A stretch of DNA of 64,000 nt from positions 806,001 through 870,000 of the forward strand of contig NZ_CP014639.1 in NCBI RefSeq assembly GCF_001653975.1, read 5' to 3'. This document shows positions 50,954-60,267 of the stretch, piece by piece. The stretch comes from Candidatus Chlamydia sanziniae. GTDB taxonomy: Bacteria; Chlamydiota; Chlamydiia; Chlamydiales; Chlamydiaceae. The stretch's first letter is position 1. Every line of letters begins with the position of its first letter. The translations under genes were made by a program, and so were the position numbers. Under the pieces are notes generated by a model, which was given only the letters and a program-made list of their open reading frames with translations, had not been told where the DNA came from and searched no databases.

Positions 50954-50965
50954 GAGATTTGGTGG

Positions 50966-52954
50966 ATGAGGGGGAAGGGTTCTAAAGAGTACTACCTGAT
51001 GTTGTGTCAGGAATTAGCAGATCATGATTATTCTTATTATGTACTTCACGATCCTAAGATTTCTGATTATGTCTATGACATGAAAATGCGTGAATTACTT
51101 CAGATAGAAGTTCACCATCCTGATTGGAAAGTCTTGTGGTCGCCATCAATCCGTTTGGGTGATCGTCCCTCTGGAGGATTCGCTGTTGTCGATCATCAGC
51201 CTCCTATGCTTTCTATTGCGAACAGTTATTCTAGAGAAGAACTCGAGGAGTTTTTTTCTCGTGTTAAGAAAACGTTGAGCTATACTCCGACTTATGTTGT
51301 AGAACTTAAAATTGATGGCATTGCAGTTGCTATACGTTATGAAGATCGTGTTCTAGTCCAAGCTTTAAGCCGAGGCAATGGACGTCAGGGAGAAGATATA
51401 ACGGCGAACATTCGCACTATACGTTCCCTCCCCTTAAAGCTTCCTAGAGATGCTCCAGAATTTGTAGAGGTGCGGGGGGAAGTCTTTTTTTTGTGTTCTA
51501 CTTTTGAAAAGATCAATGTAAAGCAACAGCAACTAGGGAGGCCTATGTTTGCTAATCCCCGCAATGCTGCTGGAGGCACATTAAAGCAACTTTCTCCTCA
51601 AGAAGTGGCGAAACGAAAATTGGAAATTTCTATTTATACTGTGATAACTACGGGGATGAATGATTCTCATTATGAAAACCTTTTACATTGCCGTACATGG
51701 GGATTTCCTGTGTGTGGTCACCCTCAGTATTGTAAAACAACAGATGACGTGATTTCCATATTACAAACAATAGAAATAGAGCGGTATACTCTTCCTATGG
51801 AGATTGACGGAGCTGTGATAAAAGTCGATAGCTTAATGAACCAGCAAAGGTTGGGGATGACAGGAAAGCATTATCGGTGGGCGTTGGCATATAAATATGC
51901 TCCTGAACAAGTAGAAACGATAATTGAAGATATCATTGTGCAGGTAGGAAGAACGGGAGTTCTTACTCCTGTAGCGAAGTTACGACCTGTTGTATTATCG
52001 GGATCTTTGGTATCTCGAGCGTCTCTTTATAATGAAGAAGAAATTCATAGGAAGGATATCCGTATTGGTGACACTGTGTATGTGGAAAAAGGGGGAGAGG
52101 TTATCCCTAAGATTGTAGGAGTTTGTAAGGATAAGCGTGTACAAAATTCTCAGCTATGGCAGATGCCTGAGTTTTGTCCTGGATGTCATGGCAAGCTAGT
52201 TCGTGAACCTGATAAGGTTGGAGTTCGCTGTAGCAACCCTTCCTGTTCCGCTGGGGTTATTGAAAAAATTCGTTTTTTTGTAGGTCGAAGTGCTTTAGAT
52301 ATTCAACATTTAGGAATGAAGATCATAACAAAGCTTGTTGATTTGGGGATGCTACATACTTTCTCAGACATCTTTCAGTTAACAAAAGAAGATTTGCTTC
52401 AAGTACCGGGGTTTCGCGAACGCTCGGTGGAAAATCTCTTGGCTGGTATTGAAAAAGCGAAACATGTTTCGTTAGATCGGTTTCTTGTAGCTTTGGGTAT
52501 TTCTTATGTTGGTATTAGTGCAGCCTCTGCATTAGCCAGTTGCTTTCACACCATAGAAAAGATAATTTCTGCACCTTATGAGGCTTTGCTTACTGTTGAG
52601 GGTATTGGGGAGAAAGTTGCACACTCTATTATCGATTACTTTGCTAGTATTCAGCATATTCAAGAGATTGAAAAGATGTTGGCTTTAGGGGTTAAAATTT
52701 CTCCTTATCAAGAGGTAAATTCTATGTGTGTAGGAAAGGTCTTTGTTATGACCGGCTTTTTGTTGGGAATGTCTCGGTCTCAGGCAGAAGCTGCTATTCG
52801 CAATAGTGGGGGTAAAGTGAGTTCTTCAGTATCCAAACAGACAGATTATCTTATTGTAGGGACAAACCCTGGGTCCAAGTTGAAAAGAGCTAGGGAATTG
52901 CGAGTTCCCATTCTTACTGAGGAAGCTTTTGTTAAGCTTCTTAAGCTTGGGTAA
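50966..52954 (+). CDS. ligA: NAD-dependent DNA ligase
   Basis: Seals nicks with NAD. The adenylation lysine is Lys115 in ELKIDGIA. The Zn finger (CPGCHGKLV...CSNPSCSAG), HhH repeats ([25 protein letters not shown]) and C-terminal BRCT (about 590-662, [16 protein letters not shown]) follow in the usual order; 662 residues. Twelve bases after pkn1. Homologue of CT_146. Confidence 0.97.
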   Translation: MRGKGSKEYYLMLCQELADHDYSYYVLHDPKISDYVYDMKMRELLQIEVHHPDWKVLWSPSIRLGDRPSGGFAVVDHQPPMLSIANSYSREELEEFFSRVKKTLSYTPTYVVELKIDGIAVAIRYEDRVLVQALSRGNGRQGEDITANIRTIRSLPLKLPRDAPEFVEVRGEVFFLCSTFEKINVKQQQLGRPMFANPRNAAGGTLKQLSPQEVAKRKLEISIYTVITTGMNDSHYENLLHCRTWGFPVCGHPQYCKTTDDVISILQTIEIERYTLPMEIDGAVIKVDSLMNQQRLGMTGKHYRWALAYKYAPEQVETIIEDIIVQVGRTGVLTPVAKLRPVVLSGSLVSRASLYNEEEIHRKDIRIGDTVYVEKGGEVIPKIVGVCKDKRVQNSQLWQMPEFCPGCHGKLVREPDKVGVRCSNPSCSAGVIEKIRFFVGRSALDIQHLGMKIITKLVDLGMLHTFSDIFQLTKEDLLQVPGFRERSVENLLAGIEKAKHVSLDRFLVALGISYVGISAASALASCFHTIEKIISAPYEALLTVEGIGEKVAHSIIDYFASIQHIQEIEKMLALGVKISPYQEVNSMCVGKVFVMTGFLLGMSRSQAEAAIRNSGGKVSSSVSKQTDYLIVGTNPGSKLKRARELRVPILTEEAFVKLLKLG

Positions 52955-53062
52955 TTTACTATTAAAATAAATTATTTAATCAGTATTCATATTTTTATTA
53001 ATATTTTTACCATTACCTCTAATAATTTCATCAAACTATTTATTATAAATATCTTTTAGGTT

Positions 53063-53068
53063 TATAAT
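53063..53068 (+). promoter_or_regulatory. Candidate -10 box before the CT_147-like gene
   Basis: TATAAT in a very AT-rich 156-base leader. No good -35 is visible at 16-18 bases. GGAGGAAGG before ATG 53111 is an excellent ribosome site. Confidence 0.35.
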
Positions 53069-53110
53069 AGCTCAATAAATTCCGTATCTTTTTATTTCTT
53101 TGGAGGAAGG

Positions 53111-56100
53111 ATGGCTTCTTCACCAGTTACTTTTGTTCAGGGTATCCCCTCTTGGTCGCAGAGTAACATCCTGGAATCAGGATCCCCACAAGTTGACCAG
53201 CCTTTAAGTCCTGAAGCTCAAGGATTGCGAGCACCGTTGATTGCGCGTTGGACTGTCCTAGAAAATCTAGAAAACCATATTAAAGCTATGGAAGCTTCAG
53301 ATTTGAAGAAATACCGCGCCTATAAGATTGCTTTGTTAATTATTACTTTGATTGGTATAGCAATCGTCTGTGTTTTGCCTATATGTTTGGGATTGGGGCT
53401 CTCTCTTTGGATTCCTATTCTTGTGCTTGTTGGAATGGGGATAGCTATAGGAGTTGTTTCATACAAGTTGCGAGAAAAATGTCAAAAAATTCGATTGAAA
53501 TACTTGGGGTACCAGCTCTACTACAAGCAGATCATGAGTCAGCATTCAGATTTAAAGGCGTTGACCTTGCATAAATATAACATCACAACGAAGCAACAGG
53601 AAAAGAGCTTAGCAGTTAAATTGCAATTACGTGCTGACTCGGAATCAGAAAGACCTGATGGAGGCGCTAAAAGAGATGCATCCCTAGATTTTGCCTCAGA
53701 AAGGATAGCACAGTTTTACCAAGTTGAGGCTCTTCTAGGTATCAATCATGTGAAGGATGCTGAGTGGCGGAAGCGTAGTCAAGAAGTGCGTATGATTAAA
53801 GAAAAGGTTATTGGAGGCATAAAAGGAGACGAAGCAATTAAAAAAGTGCAAAGAGATGCTTTACTGGTTTCAGGAGTTTACCACGGAGATTTCGTAAGTT
53901 CCGAGGGGTTTATAGATCTTGCCAAAACGATTATGAGTGTCTGTGGTTATGGCAAGTACATGGGAACACAGGCTCGCCAAGCCCTGGATCAATACACGCG
54001 AGCCTATCTCGATAGTAAGACTTTTGTTAGTTGGAATCCTCAATTGCCTCAAACTACACAAGAATATCTTAAGAGCTGCAGTCGTATTTTAGATCACGCT
54101 TCCAAGATATTTCAGGATCTTGCTCTATTAGTAGATCACTGCACTTCAGCACAATGGCTTTATGATTTAGAAAAGTTAATTTCGTGTTATGAGTATCTAG
54201 TCAATATGCAGCAGGTAGAGGATAAGAAGGTAGCTGAAATTGAGACGCTTCATCATCAGCTTGGGGTGCAGGAAGGGTGCAATCAAACGCGTTTAATGTT
54301 GTTATCTGGGATACGTAAAGACTTTCAAAGACTTGTTTTAACAAAGATATCAGGGAGTATAGATCAGAATGAGTTTTGTCAAGAACTCCAAGTGCTTTGT
54401 GAAAAGCTAAAATTGGAAAGATATCAGATACGTCAGGCATTAGGAAAAGGAAATGCGTCGATTAAGGAGTGCGAGGTTAAGGCTAATAAAGCGCTTATTG
54501 ATTACCTTATAAATTTAGGGGACACTGGACAGTTGTTAGATCAGGTACGCACAGCTATTCAATATGGAAGGTTTGTAGAGAAAAATGTGAGTTCTGCCCT
54601 CCAAAGCCATCCAGAGAAGCGATGTATAGGATTGAAGAGCATTCTAGCACAACTTAAGGGGATATTGTATTCTGATGAGTGGGGTGCTGTCTCGATGAAA
54701 TCTCTGGATAAGATTACTAAAGAAAAGACACTCTTACAACAACGCCTAAAAGAGCTCACGGAGAAGCTAGAGTCTTGGGAAGCGAGATATAATATATTTA
54801 AGGGTGAAAAACTTAGTCGCGTACTATTTAAAGATTTTGCGCAGTCCTATCCTTCGATTGATACACTTATCAGCAAAATTGGGGAGGCTAATTTCACTGG
54901 AGATATTGGGGAGTGTCTTTTAAAGAGTCGCGCATATTTAAATGACATGTTCAACAAGTGTACAGAAAAGCATTGTGCGCCGACTCAGGAAGAGATAACC
55001 GCATGGTCTGAGGAATACCGACAGCTGTGTAGTGAGCTTTCTGTTTTTTCTTCTACACTTCAGGAAGTGCAGCAGGAAATCTGTGAGGAGGGAATTTCCT
55101 CAGGGGCTATGTTATTCCAGTCCTTAACGACTAAGGACAAAAAATTGGAAGAGAAGCTTGAAGTAAAACGAACGCAACTCCGGGCAACAGCAAAGGCACA
55201 GCGAGCTTCTTCACGTGAACAAAGCCAGATACAGTTGAACACTCTTGTAAAAGAAGGAATTCAGAATTTGGAAGCTGTTTTACAAGGAATGGCAACTTTT
55301 GAAACAGCCACTCAGAATCCTTTAGAATATGACCCCACAAAGATTACTGAAGCTATATCGCAGCTTTTTATGGCGATGCAGAAGGCGAACTTTCTTGATC
55401 TTGAGGAGGTACTTACGACATCTAGTACGGCTGCTCCTGAGCCTTTAGCAGTCTTAAAGGAAGTTACTCCAGAAGTGAAAGAAGGCTTAGCAGCAAATAT
55501 TATAGAAAGTCAGAAAAAATATCGAAGTTTCTTAGAGTTACAACAAGCAAATTTAGATAGCTTTTTGAAGAATATAGAAAAAATAGTGAAAAAGTGGAAT
55601 CTTGCTCAAACCATAATCGGTGCATTGCTGGGGTTATTTATTTGTGTGATGAGTTTAATGTTGATTGTATCTCAGGCACTCTGGATTTTTATTGCATTGT
55701 GTATAGGGTTTATATGTCTACAAATTATCCCGTTGATTTTTGGGCATGTTTTAGAAAAGAAACTCTTAGATGCTCGTGTTGTGGAGAATGCCGAGATATT
55801 GTTACCTGCGACTAAAGTTTTTCCTTCAGAGTTTGGGAATACGAGGTTAAATCGTTTAGCACAGCTCCAGGATACTTTAAGTCTAGAAGGTTGTCATATT
55901 ACTTGGGCTAAAGAGATAACCTCAGATATGCATGATTTTCACACAGGTAAAGAAACAACTGCTAAAGAGATTATAAAAGAATTCCGCAAGGATTCGAAGT
56001 TCTTTGAGCAACAGATGAAAAAGCGTTTTCAGGATAAGCCTCCAGCTACTGATGGAGAGAAGAAGACGATTCCTCAACAGGAGCAGGGATTAAAGGTTGA

Positions 56101-57415
56101 TGATTATGCAATGTTGAATCAGGACAAGTTGTGTTTGCAAGACGTTGTTCAAGCTGAGTTGGAACTGATCAATAAGGAAATAGACTTGCTGGTTACAGAG
56201 CGTTTAAGGTTATGTACGCGAAAGAAGCAGAATGACATGGAACAAGCCTATAGTGAGCAGCTAGAGAAAAAGATCATGGATAAAAATCGGGCATACGTAA
56301 ATCTAGAGCAGGATATTAAGCTTAAGACGACAATTCGTGATATCTTAATACAGGCTCTTGAGAGTGCTCCTAAGCTTTCTAAAACTAGAGAGTTTAATGT
56401 AACCCAAGAGATTGAAGAGCTTCTTAAGCTCATTGCTATTATGTATTGTGATTCTGTATCTTGTGAAGAACAACAGAGAGCTAAGGAGCAATTTCAACGA
56501 CGTGTTGTTGCGGTTGCATTATCTGGACAGATTTCGACCTTAGAAGAAGGTTTTCATTTATATGCATGCCGAGGAATTTGTCGTTCCACTATGAGAGATC
56601 AGTCCGAATTAAAGACGCGTATTTTAAAAAGAGAAACAAAGGAAGCTGTTCTTAGTCGTAAAGAAGAGAGCTTGAGGATTTTGGGTTTACCCAACTTGAT
56701 GCCTTTTGTGAGGTTTTCAGATTCTTCCATTCAAGGTTCCGGATATTCTCAGGCTCTAGAAGCTTTTAGATTACTAAAGATTCTTTCTAAGAAATTAGAG
56801 AAGAATGAGTTGTTAAATACTAACGATTTTATACAGGTGCGAGCTGCACTTTCTGCTTATATTTATAAACATAAATCTTTAGCTAACATTGCTTGTTCTC
56901 TTTCTCCAATTGGCGCACCTTATACAGATGTGGCTACTATGATGCAAGAAGCTTATGGTATTAAAGAAATGCTTGAAGAGAACACTGAAGTGCTTATTCG
57001 TCATCAGTGCGATATTGCTTTGCGACGAGTGCGCTATATTATGCGTGAGCGAGCAAAGGAATACAGTAAGTCCCACTTACAGGCTGTTATTAAATATTTG
57101 CGTTCTGTATTTTCGGGAAACCAATCTATGGATCAAGAACGTCTCCAAGCTCTTTGTCGTAAGTTTCCTACATTTCCTGTTGATGTTCTGCAACAACTGT
57201 TGAAAGAAGTACAGAGTCAATGTAGTGTTCATGGTCAACAGGTAGCGGAGTTCCAACAATTGATAGCGCGTGGCGCGCTAGTCAAGAACAGTGTGAATGT
57301 AAAGCAACAGCAATTTGATCTTCATTGGGAGCAGTGTAGTGTGCGGCTTCGAGAGATTAGTGAAAAGTTGGAAAGCTTGAAGCAAAGGCGTTCTCTGCTC
57401 TTACAAAAGGAATAG
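53111..57415 (+). CDS. Large coiled-coil membrane protein, CT_147-like (Inc-type candidate)
   Basis: 1434 residues. A polar N-terminus is followed by a bilobed hydrophobic region at about 72-117 (KIALLIITLIGIAIV, then IPILVLVGMGIAIGV). A long helical, charged region leads to a second bilobed region at about 833-885 (TIIGALLGLFICVMSLMLIV and IFIALCIGFICLQIIPLIF), then a coiled-coil C-terminal third. CT_147 of C. trachomatis is an early-expressed predicted inclusion protein with likeness to EEA1. Strong ribosome site GGAGGAAGG. Both halves appear alike in layout, which suggests internal duplication. Confidence 0.8.
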   Translation: MASSPVTFVQGIPSWSQSNILESGSPQVDQPLSPEAQGLRAPLIARWTVLENLENHIKAMEASDLKKYRAYKIALLIITLIGIAIVCVLPICLGLGLSLWIPILVLVGMGIAIGVVSYKLREKCQKIRLKYLGYQLYYKQIMSQHSDLKALTLHKYNITTKQQEKSLAVKLQLRADSESERPDGGAKRDASLDFASERIAQFYQVEALLGINHVKDAEWRKRSQEVRMIKEKVIGGIKGDEAIKKVQRDALLVSGVYHGDFVSSEGFIDLAKTIMSVCGYGKYMGTQARQALDQYTRAYLDSKTFVSWNPQLPQTTQEYLKSCSRILDHASKIFQDLALLVDHCTSAQWLYDLEKLISCYEYLVNMQQVEDKKVAEIETLHHQLGVQEGCNQTRLMLLSGIRKDFQRLVLTKISGSIDQNEFCQELQVLCEKLKLERYQIRQALGKGNASIKECEVKANKALIDYLINLGDTGQLLDQVRTAIQYGRFVEKNVSSALQSHPEKRCIGLKSILAQLKGILYSDEWGAVSMKSLDKITKEKTLLQQRLKELTEKLESWEARYNIFKGEKLSRVLFKDFAQSYPSIDTLISKIGEANFTGDIGECLLKSRAYLNDMFNKCTEKHCAPTQEEITAWSEEYRQLCSELSVFSSTLQEVQQEICEEGISSGAMLFQSLTTKDKKLEEKLEVKRTQLRATAKAQRASSREQSQIQLNTLVKEGIQNLEAVLQGMATFETATQNPLEYDPTKITEAISQLFMAMQKANFLDLEEVLTTSSTAAPEPLAVLKEVTPEVKEGLAANIIESQKKYRSFLELQQANLDSFLKNIEKIVKKWNLAQTIIGALLGLFICVMSLMLIVSQALWIFIALCIGFICLQIIPLIFGHVLEKKLLDARVVENAEILLPATKVFPSEFGNTRLNRLAQLQDTLSLEGCHITWAKEITSDMHDFHTGKETTAKEIIKEFRKDSKFFEQQMKKRFQDKPPATDGEKKTIPQQEQGLKVDDYAMLNQDKLCLQDVVQAELELINKEIDLLVTERLRLCTRKKQNDMEQAYSEQLEKKIMDKNRAYVNLEQDIKLKTTIRDILIQALESAPKLSKTREFNVTQEIEELLKLIAIMYCDSVSCEEQQRAKEQFQRRVVAVALSGQISTLEEGFHLYACRGICRSTMRDQSELKTRILKRETKEAVLSRKEESLRILGLPNLMPFVRFSDSSIQGSGYSQALEAFRLLKILSKKLEKNELLNTNDFIQVRAALSAYIYKHKSLANIACSLSPIGAPYTDVATMMQEAYGIKEMLEENTEVLIRHQCDIALRRVRYIMRERAKEYSKSHLQAVIKYLRSVFSGNQSMDQERLQALCRKFPTFPVDVLQQLLKEVQSQCSVHGQQVAEFQQLIARGALVKNSVNVKQQQFDLHWEQCSVRLREISEKLESLKQRRSLLLQKE

Positions 57416-57488
57416 TGAAAACATAAAGTACTTGCATATTTGAAAAAAGACCGCCCTCTGCCTGTACAAAAAGCTTTTAAGTAAAAGA

Positions 57489-59012
57489 CTAATCTATTTT
57501 TTCAGTGGCGAAAATACGAAGAAGATAAGAGATAAGTTCGTGTAGTTTGAATGTATGGGTTCTATAGCCAATGTAGCGGTCAGGTCGAATGATAAATAGG
57601 GAATTTGCGTTTGCATGATAAAGTTTAAGAATTCGAGGATCCTTGATTGTAATGACTTCTACCCACTCACCGTATTCTTCTTGAAGGGCTCGTTGAAGAT
57701 CTATGCGATCTTTAAAGAAAATCAAAAGGTGCTTTGAGCTTTTCAAAGGATCTAAAAGGAAAGTACCTTCATTGAGGTGGAAGTCTATAGCGCGCATGCC
57801 TGGACCGGGACCTAAGATTTCCTTGTCCTGAGGAGATATTTTGATAATGTCACTGAAACGATATTTTAAAGCTTGATGAGGTGGGTAGTAGTACTCTCCA
57901 CTTGCATTATTGAGTTTTCGGCATCCTTTTAAGAAGTAATACATTAGCGCAGGCGCATATAAACGCGAGAAAGGCAATTTTTTCGCGCGCTTTTCGGTAG
58001 TTTCACTAATATGTGGAAGAATATTTCCATTTTCTTGTTCTTTTGTTACAACGAGGTATTTTGAAGCTACTTTTTTAAGGACAGGAAGTAGCTTCCAAGC
58101 AAGATTAAAAGCGGCATGAATATTCGCATTGATTCCGTTGAGATAGGAGAGCACTAAATTATGGGAGAGACTTCCTAGAAAGAGTAAATTGCCATGTTCG
58201 GAAGGTAGTATAGAAGAGTGTGTTGTTTTAATATGATATTGCTCATCAGCAATAACAAGATTGTAGGTATAAAGCAATTTGTGTTTGAGTTTAGGGGATA
58301 ACCCATGGATTCCTTGAGGTAGACAGAGCTGTTTTGTCCTCTCTTGAGGGTTATAGAAAACGAAGTTTAAAAAATGCTTGGTAACAGGGAGGAGATGGAT
58401 ATGATCTTCTTCGAAAGATTGTCCTTCATCGCAGTTTATGAAAACCACCTCTCTGTGGGCTTTTCTTATCTTGATTTGGTTTTTCACAAGATCTTTAATA
58501 TCAGAATTATTGTCAGCCTCAGACGCAATAATCCAATGCGGATGATAAATTTTGCGTTTTTCAAAATTTTGAGAGATTTTTGTACTTTCAATAAAAATAT
58601 TGTTGTCAACAAGAGTCACAGGTCGTGTTGCCCAGTCTATAACGCCTCCATGTTCTAAAAACATATGAATCAGGTGTTTTTCAAATTCCTGATATGTTGT
58701 GGAGAGAGAAAAGGGTAAGGGAGATTCTCCTGCTTGGCTAAATTTAAAAAGTAAAGTTCGCTTTTTCCAATGGTAGCGTGCACCAAAAAGTTTGTGGTTG
58801 TTTTTAACAAAATTACCAAGAAGCCCTCCATTATGAAGGAGTTCTAATGAAGAGCACGATAAGATTATAGGAAGTTTCCTAATGTCTAGAAAATTCGCGT
58901 CTTCAGGAGTACTTCTATGGTCAATAACTTTTGTTGTAATACCATGTTGGATTAACATATTTGCTAAGATAAGGCCCGTGGGATTCGCGCCTATGACTAA
59001 AATGTCAGCCAT
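57489..59012 (-). CDS. mhpA: FAD-dependent monooxygenase (MhpA-like), CT_148
   Basis: 507 residues, N-terminal dinucleotide-binding motif ILVIGANPTGLILANMLIQ (the usual GxGxxG reads GANPTG) and RPDRYIGYRT-type C-terminal region. Second FAD motif near NLLFLGSLSHN (GD replaced). The family hydroxylates aromatic substrates; no such pathway is present in this window, so the substrate is unknown. Convergent with the CT_147-like gene. Confidence 0.78.
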   Translation of the reverse strand: MADILVIGANPTGLILANMLIQHGITTKVIDHRSTPEDANFLDIRKLPIILSCSSLELLHNGGLLGNFVKNNHKLFGARYHWKKRTLLFKFSQAGESPLPFSLSTTYQEFEKHLIHMFLEHGGVIDWATRPVTLVDNNIFIESTKISQNFEKRKIYHPHWIIASEADNNSDIKDLVKNQIKIRKAHREVVFINCDEGQSFEEDHIHLLPVTKHFLNFVFYNPQERTKQLCLPQGIHGLSPKLKHKLLYTYNLVIADEQYHIKTTHSSILPSEHGNLLFLGSLSHNLVLSYLNGINANIHAAFNLAWKLLPVLKKVASKYLVVTKEQENGNILPHISETTEKRAKKLPFSRLYAPALMYYFLKGCRKLNNASGEYYYPPHQALKYRFSDIIKISPQDKEILGPGPGMRAIDFHLNEGTFLLDPLKSSKHLLIFFKDRIDLQRALQEEYGEWVEVITIKDPRILKLYHANANSLFIIRPDRYIGYRTHTFKLHELISYLLRIFATEKID

Positions 59013-59132
59013 GTCGGCCTCTGAATAATGACAGGGATAGTTAGAGTATAAGATAAAGATATTGATGAATCAAGAGTGGAGTTTAAGAAGGATAATCAAG
59101 AATAAAACCTTTAGCTTTAAAGATCCTTGGAG

Positions 59133-60080
59133 TTAGAGTGTGTTCATAAAATGCCTGACTATTTCTTGAATAATTTTATCTCGATGAGGAGAAGAACCAA
59201 CACTGTGGCCAGTATTTTCATAGGTGATAAAAGTTATGTTTCCTGGAGAGTTATTTTCAAAAAGAGCTTGATGTATTAGAGAAACAATAAAATCGTTTTT
59301 TCCATGTTGATGAAGAATGGGGGGCTTTAGAGGCAGGGAGTTCACCACGATGTGATCTTGAATTTTTAAAAAACTTTCAATGTCTCCCGGACAAATAACT
59401 AAAGGAAGACCAGTGAAACCGAATTCTTGCCCTATGGTACCGACTAGGTCTGTAGTTTGACTGAAGTTTGAATAGAGTTCCTTTAGAAGGATACCGCCAT
59501 CTGCAATAGCTGCCCATAAACTTAGAGATTTGATAGTAAGAATTTTAGGCATGTATAAGCGAGTAAGATTTAAGGCCAGATGACAGCCAAAAGAAAAACC
59601 AGCAATGCCTATCCTATGTGGATTTAATTCTGGGTATCGATGAATGGCTTGAAGAATATCTACGCTATTTTGTAGATAAGTTGCCATAGCGATATCTTCA
59701 GTCTGACCCTCACTGTCTCCACATCCTGCCATATCTATACGTAGCGTAGCAATTCCATGAATAGCAAGCTGTAAAGCAAGTCTTCGATAAGTTTTTTCTA
59801 TGCCGCCAAGCTTGCTACCACGAAAACCGTGGAAAATAACCACTACGGGAAAGCCCTGTGAAGGTTGAGGAGTCTTAGGAAAATGTAAAACTCCAATAAG
59901 GTTATAACCTGCGCTAGGCAGCGTAATTGCCTGACAGATTTCGTGGTTAGGTTGCACCGTAGTGTTAAGTTGTAGCAAATCTTCAGGAATTGCTGGAAAT
60001 CCAGGAACCTGTACGGGTTTAGCTATTGCTTGCGACAAAATAAACAGAAACAAAAAGGCCCAGGAAGTAATTTTATACAT
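59133..60080 (-). CDS. Exported alpha/beta hydrolase, CT_149-like
   Basis: 315 residues, signal peptide (MYKITSWAFLFLFILSQAIA). The oxyanion region is VVIFHGFRGS, nucleophile elbow GFSFG, acid in HGKNDFIVSL and catalytic His in NTGHSVGS. Triad order and spacing are normal. Likely an esterase or lipase acting outside the inner membrane. Substrate not deduced. Same strand as the monooxygenase, 120 bases apart. Confidence 0.82.
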   Translation of the reverse strand: MYKITSWAFLFLFILSQAIAKPVQVPGFPAIPEDLLQLNTTVQPNHEICQAITLPSAGYNLIGVLHFPKTPQPSQGFPVVVIFHGFRGSKLGGIEKTYRRLALQLAIHGIATLRIDMAGCGDSEGQTEDIAMATYLQNSVDILQAIHRYPELNPHRIGIAGFSFGCHLALNLTRLYMPKILTIKSLSLWAAIADGGILLKELYSNFSQTTDLVGTIGQEFGFTGLPLVICPGDIESFLKIQDHIVVNSLPLKPPILHQHGKNDFIVSLIHQALFENNSPGNITFITYENTGHSVGSSPHRDKIIQEIVRHFMNTL

Positions 60081-60267
60081 TTCAATATGTTATGAAAATA
60101 AAAGCGTATAGTTTAGATAAGGAAGAATGTTTTTGTCAAGATTTGGAGCTAGGAGGAAATATACAATTTCAACACTTTTTTAAGATCTTATAAAGATACT
60201 TGTCTTTTCGTTACGAGAGAAGTACACTACTCTTTTTAATTTTTCATTCTCATAGTTTTGAGTCTTT

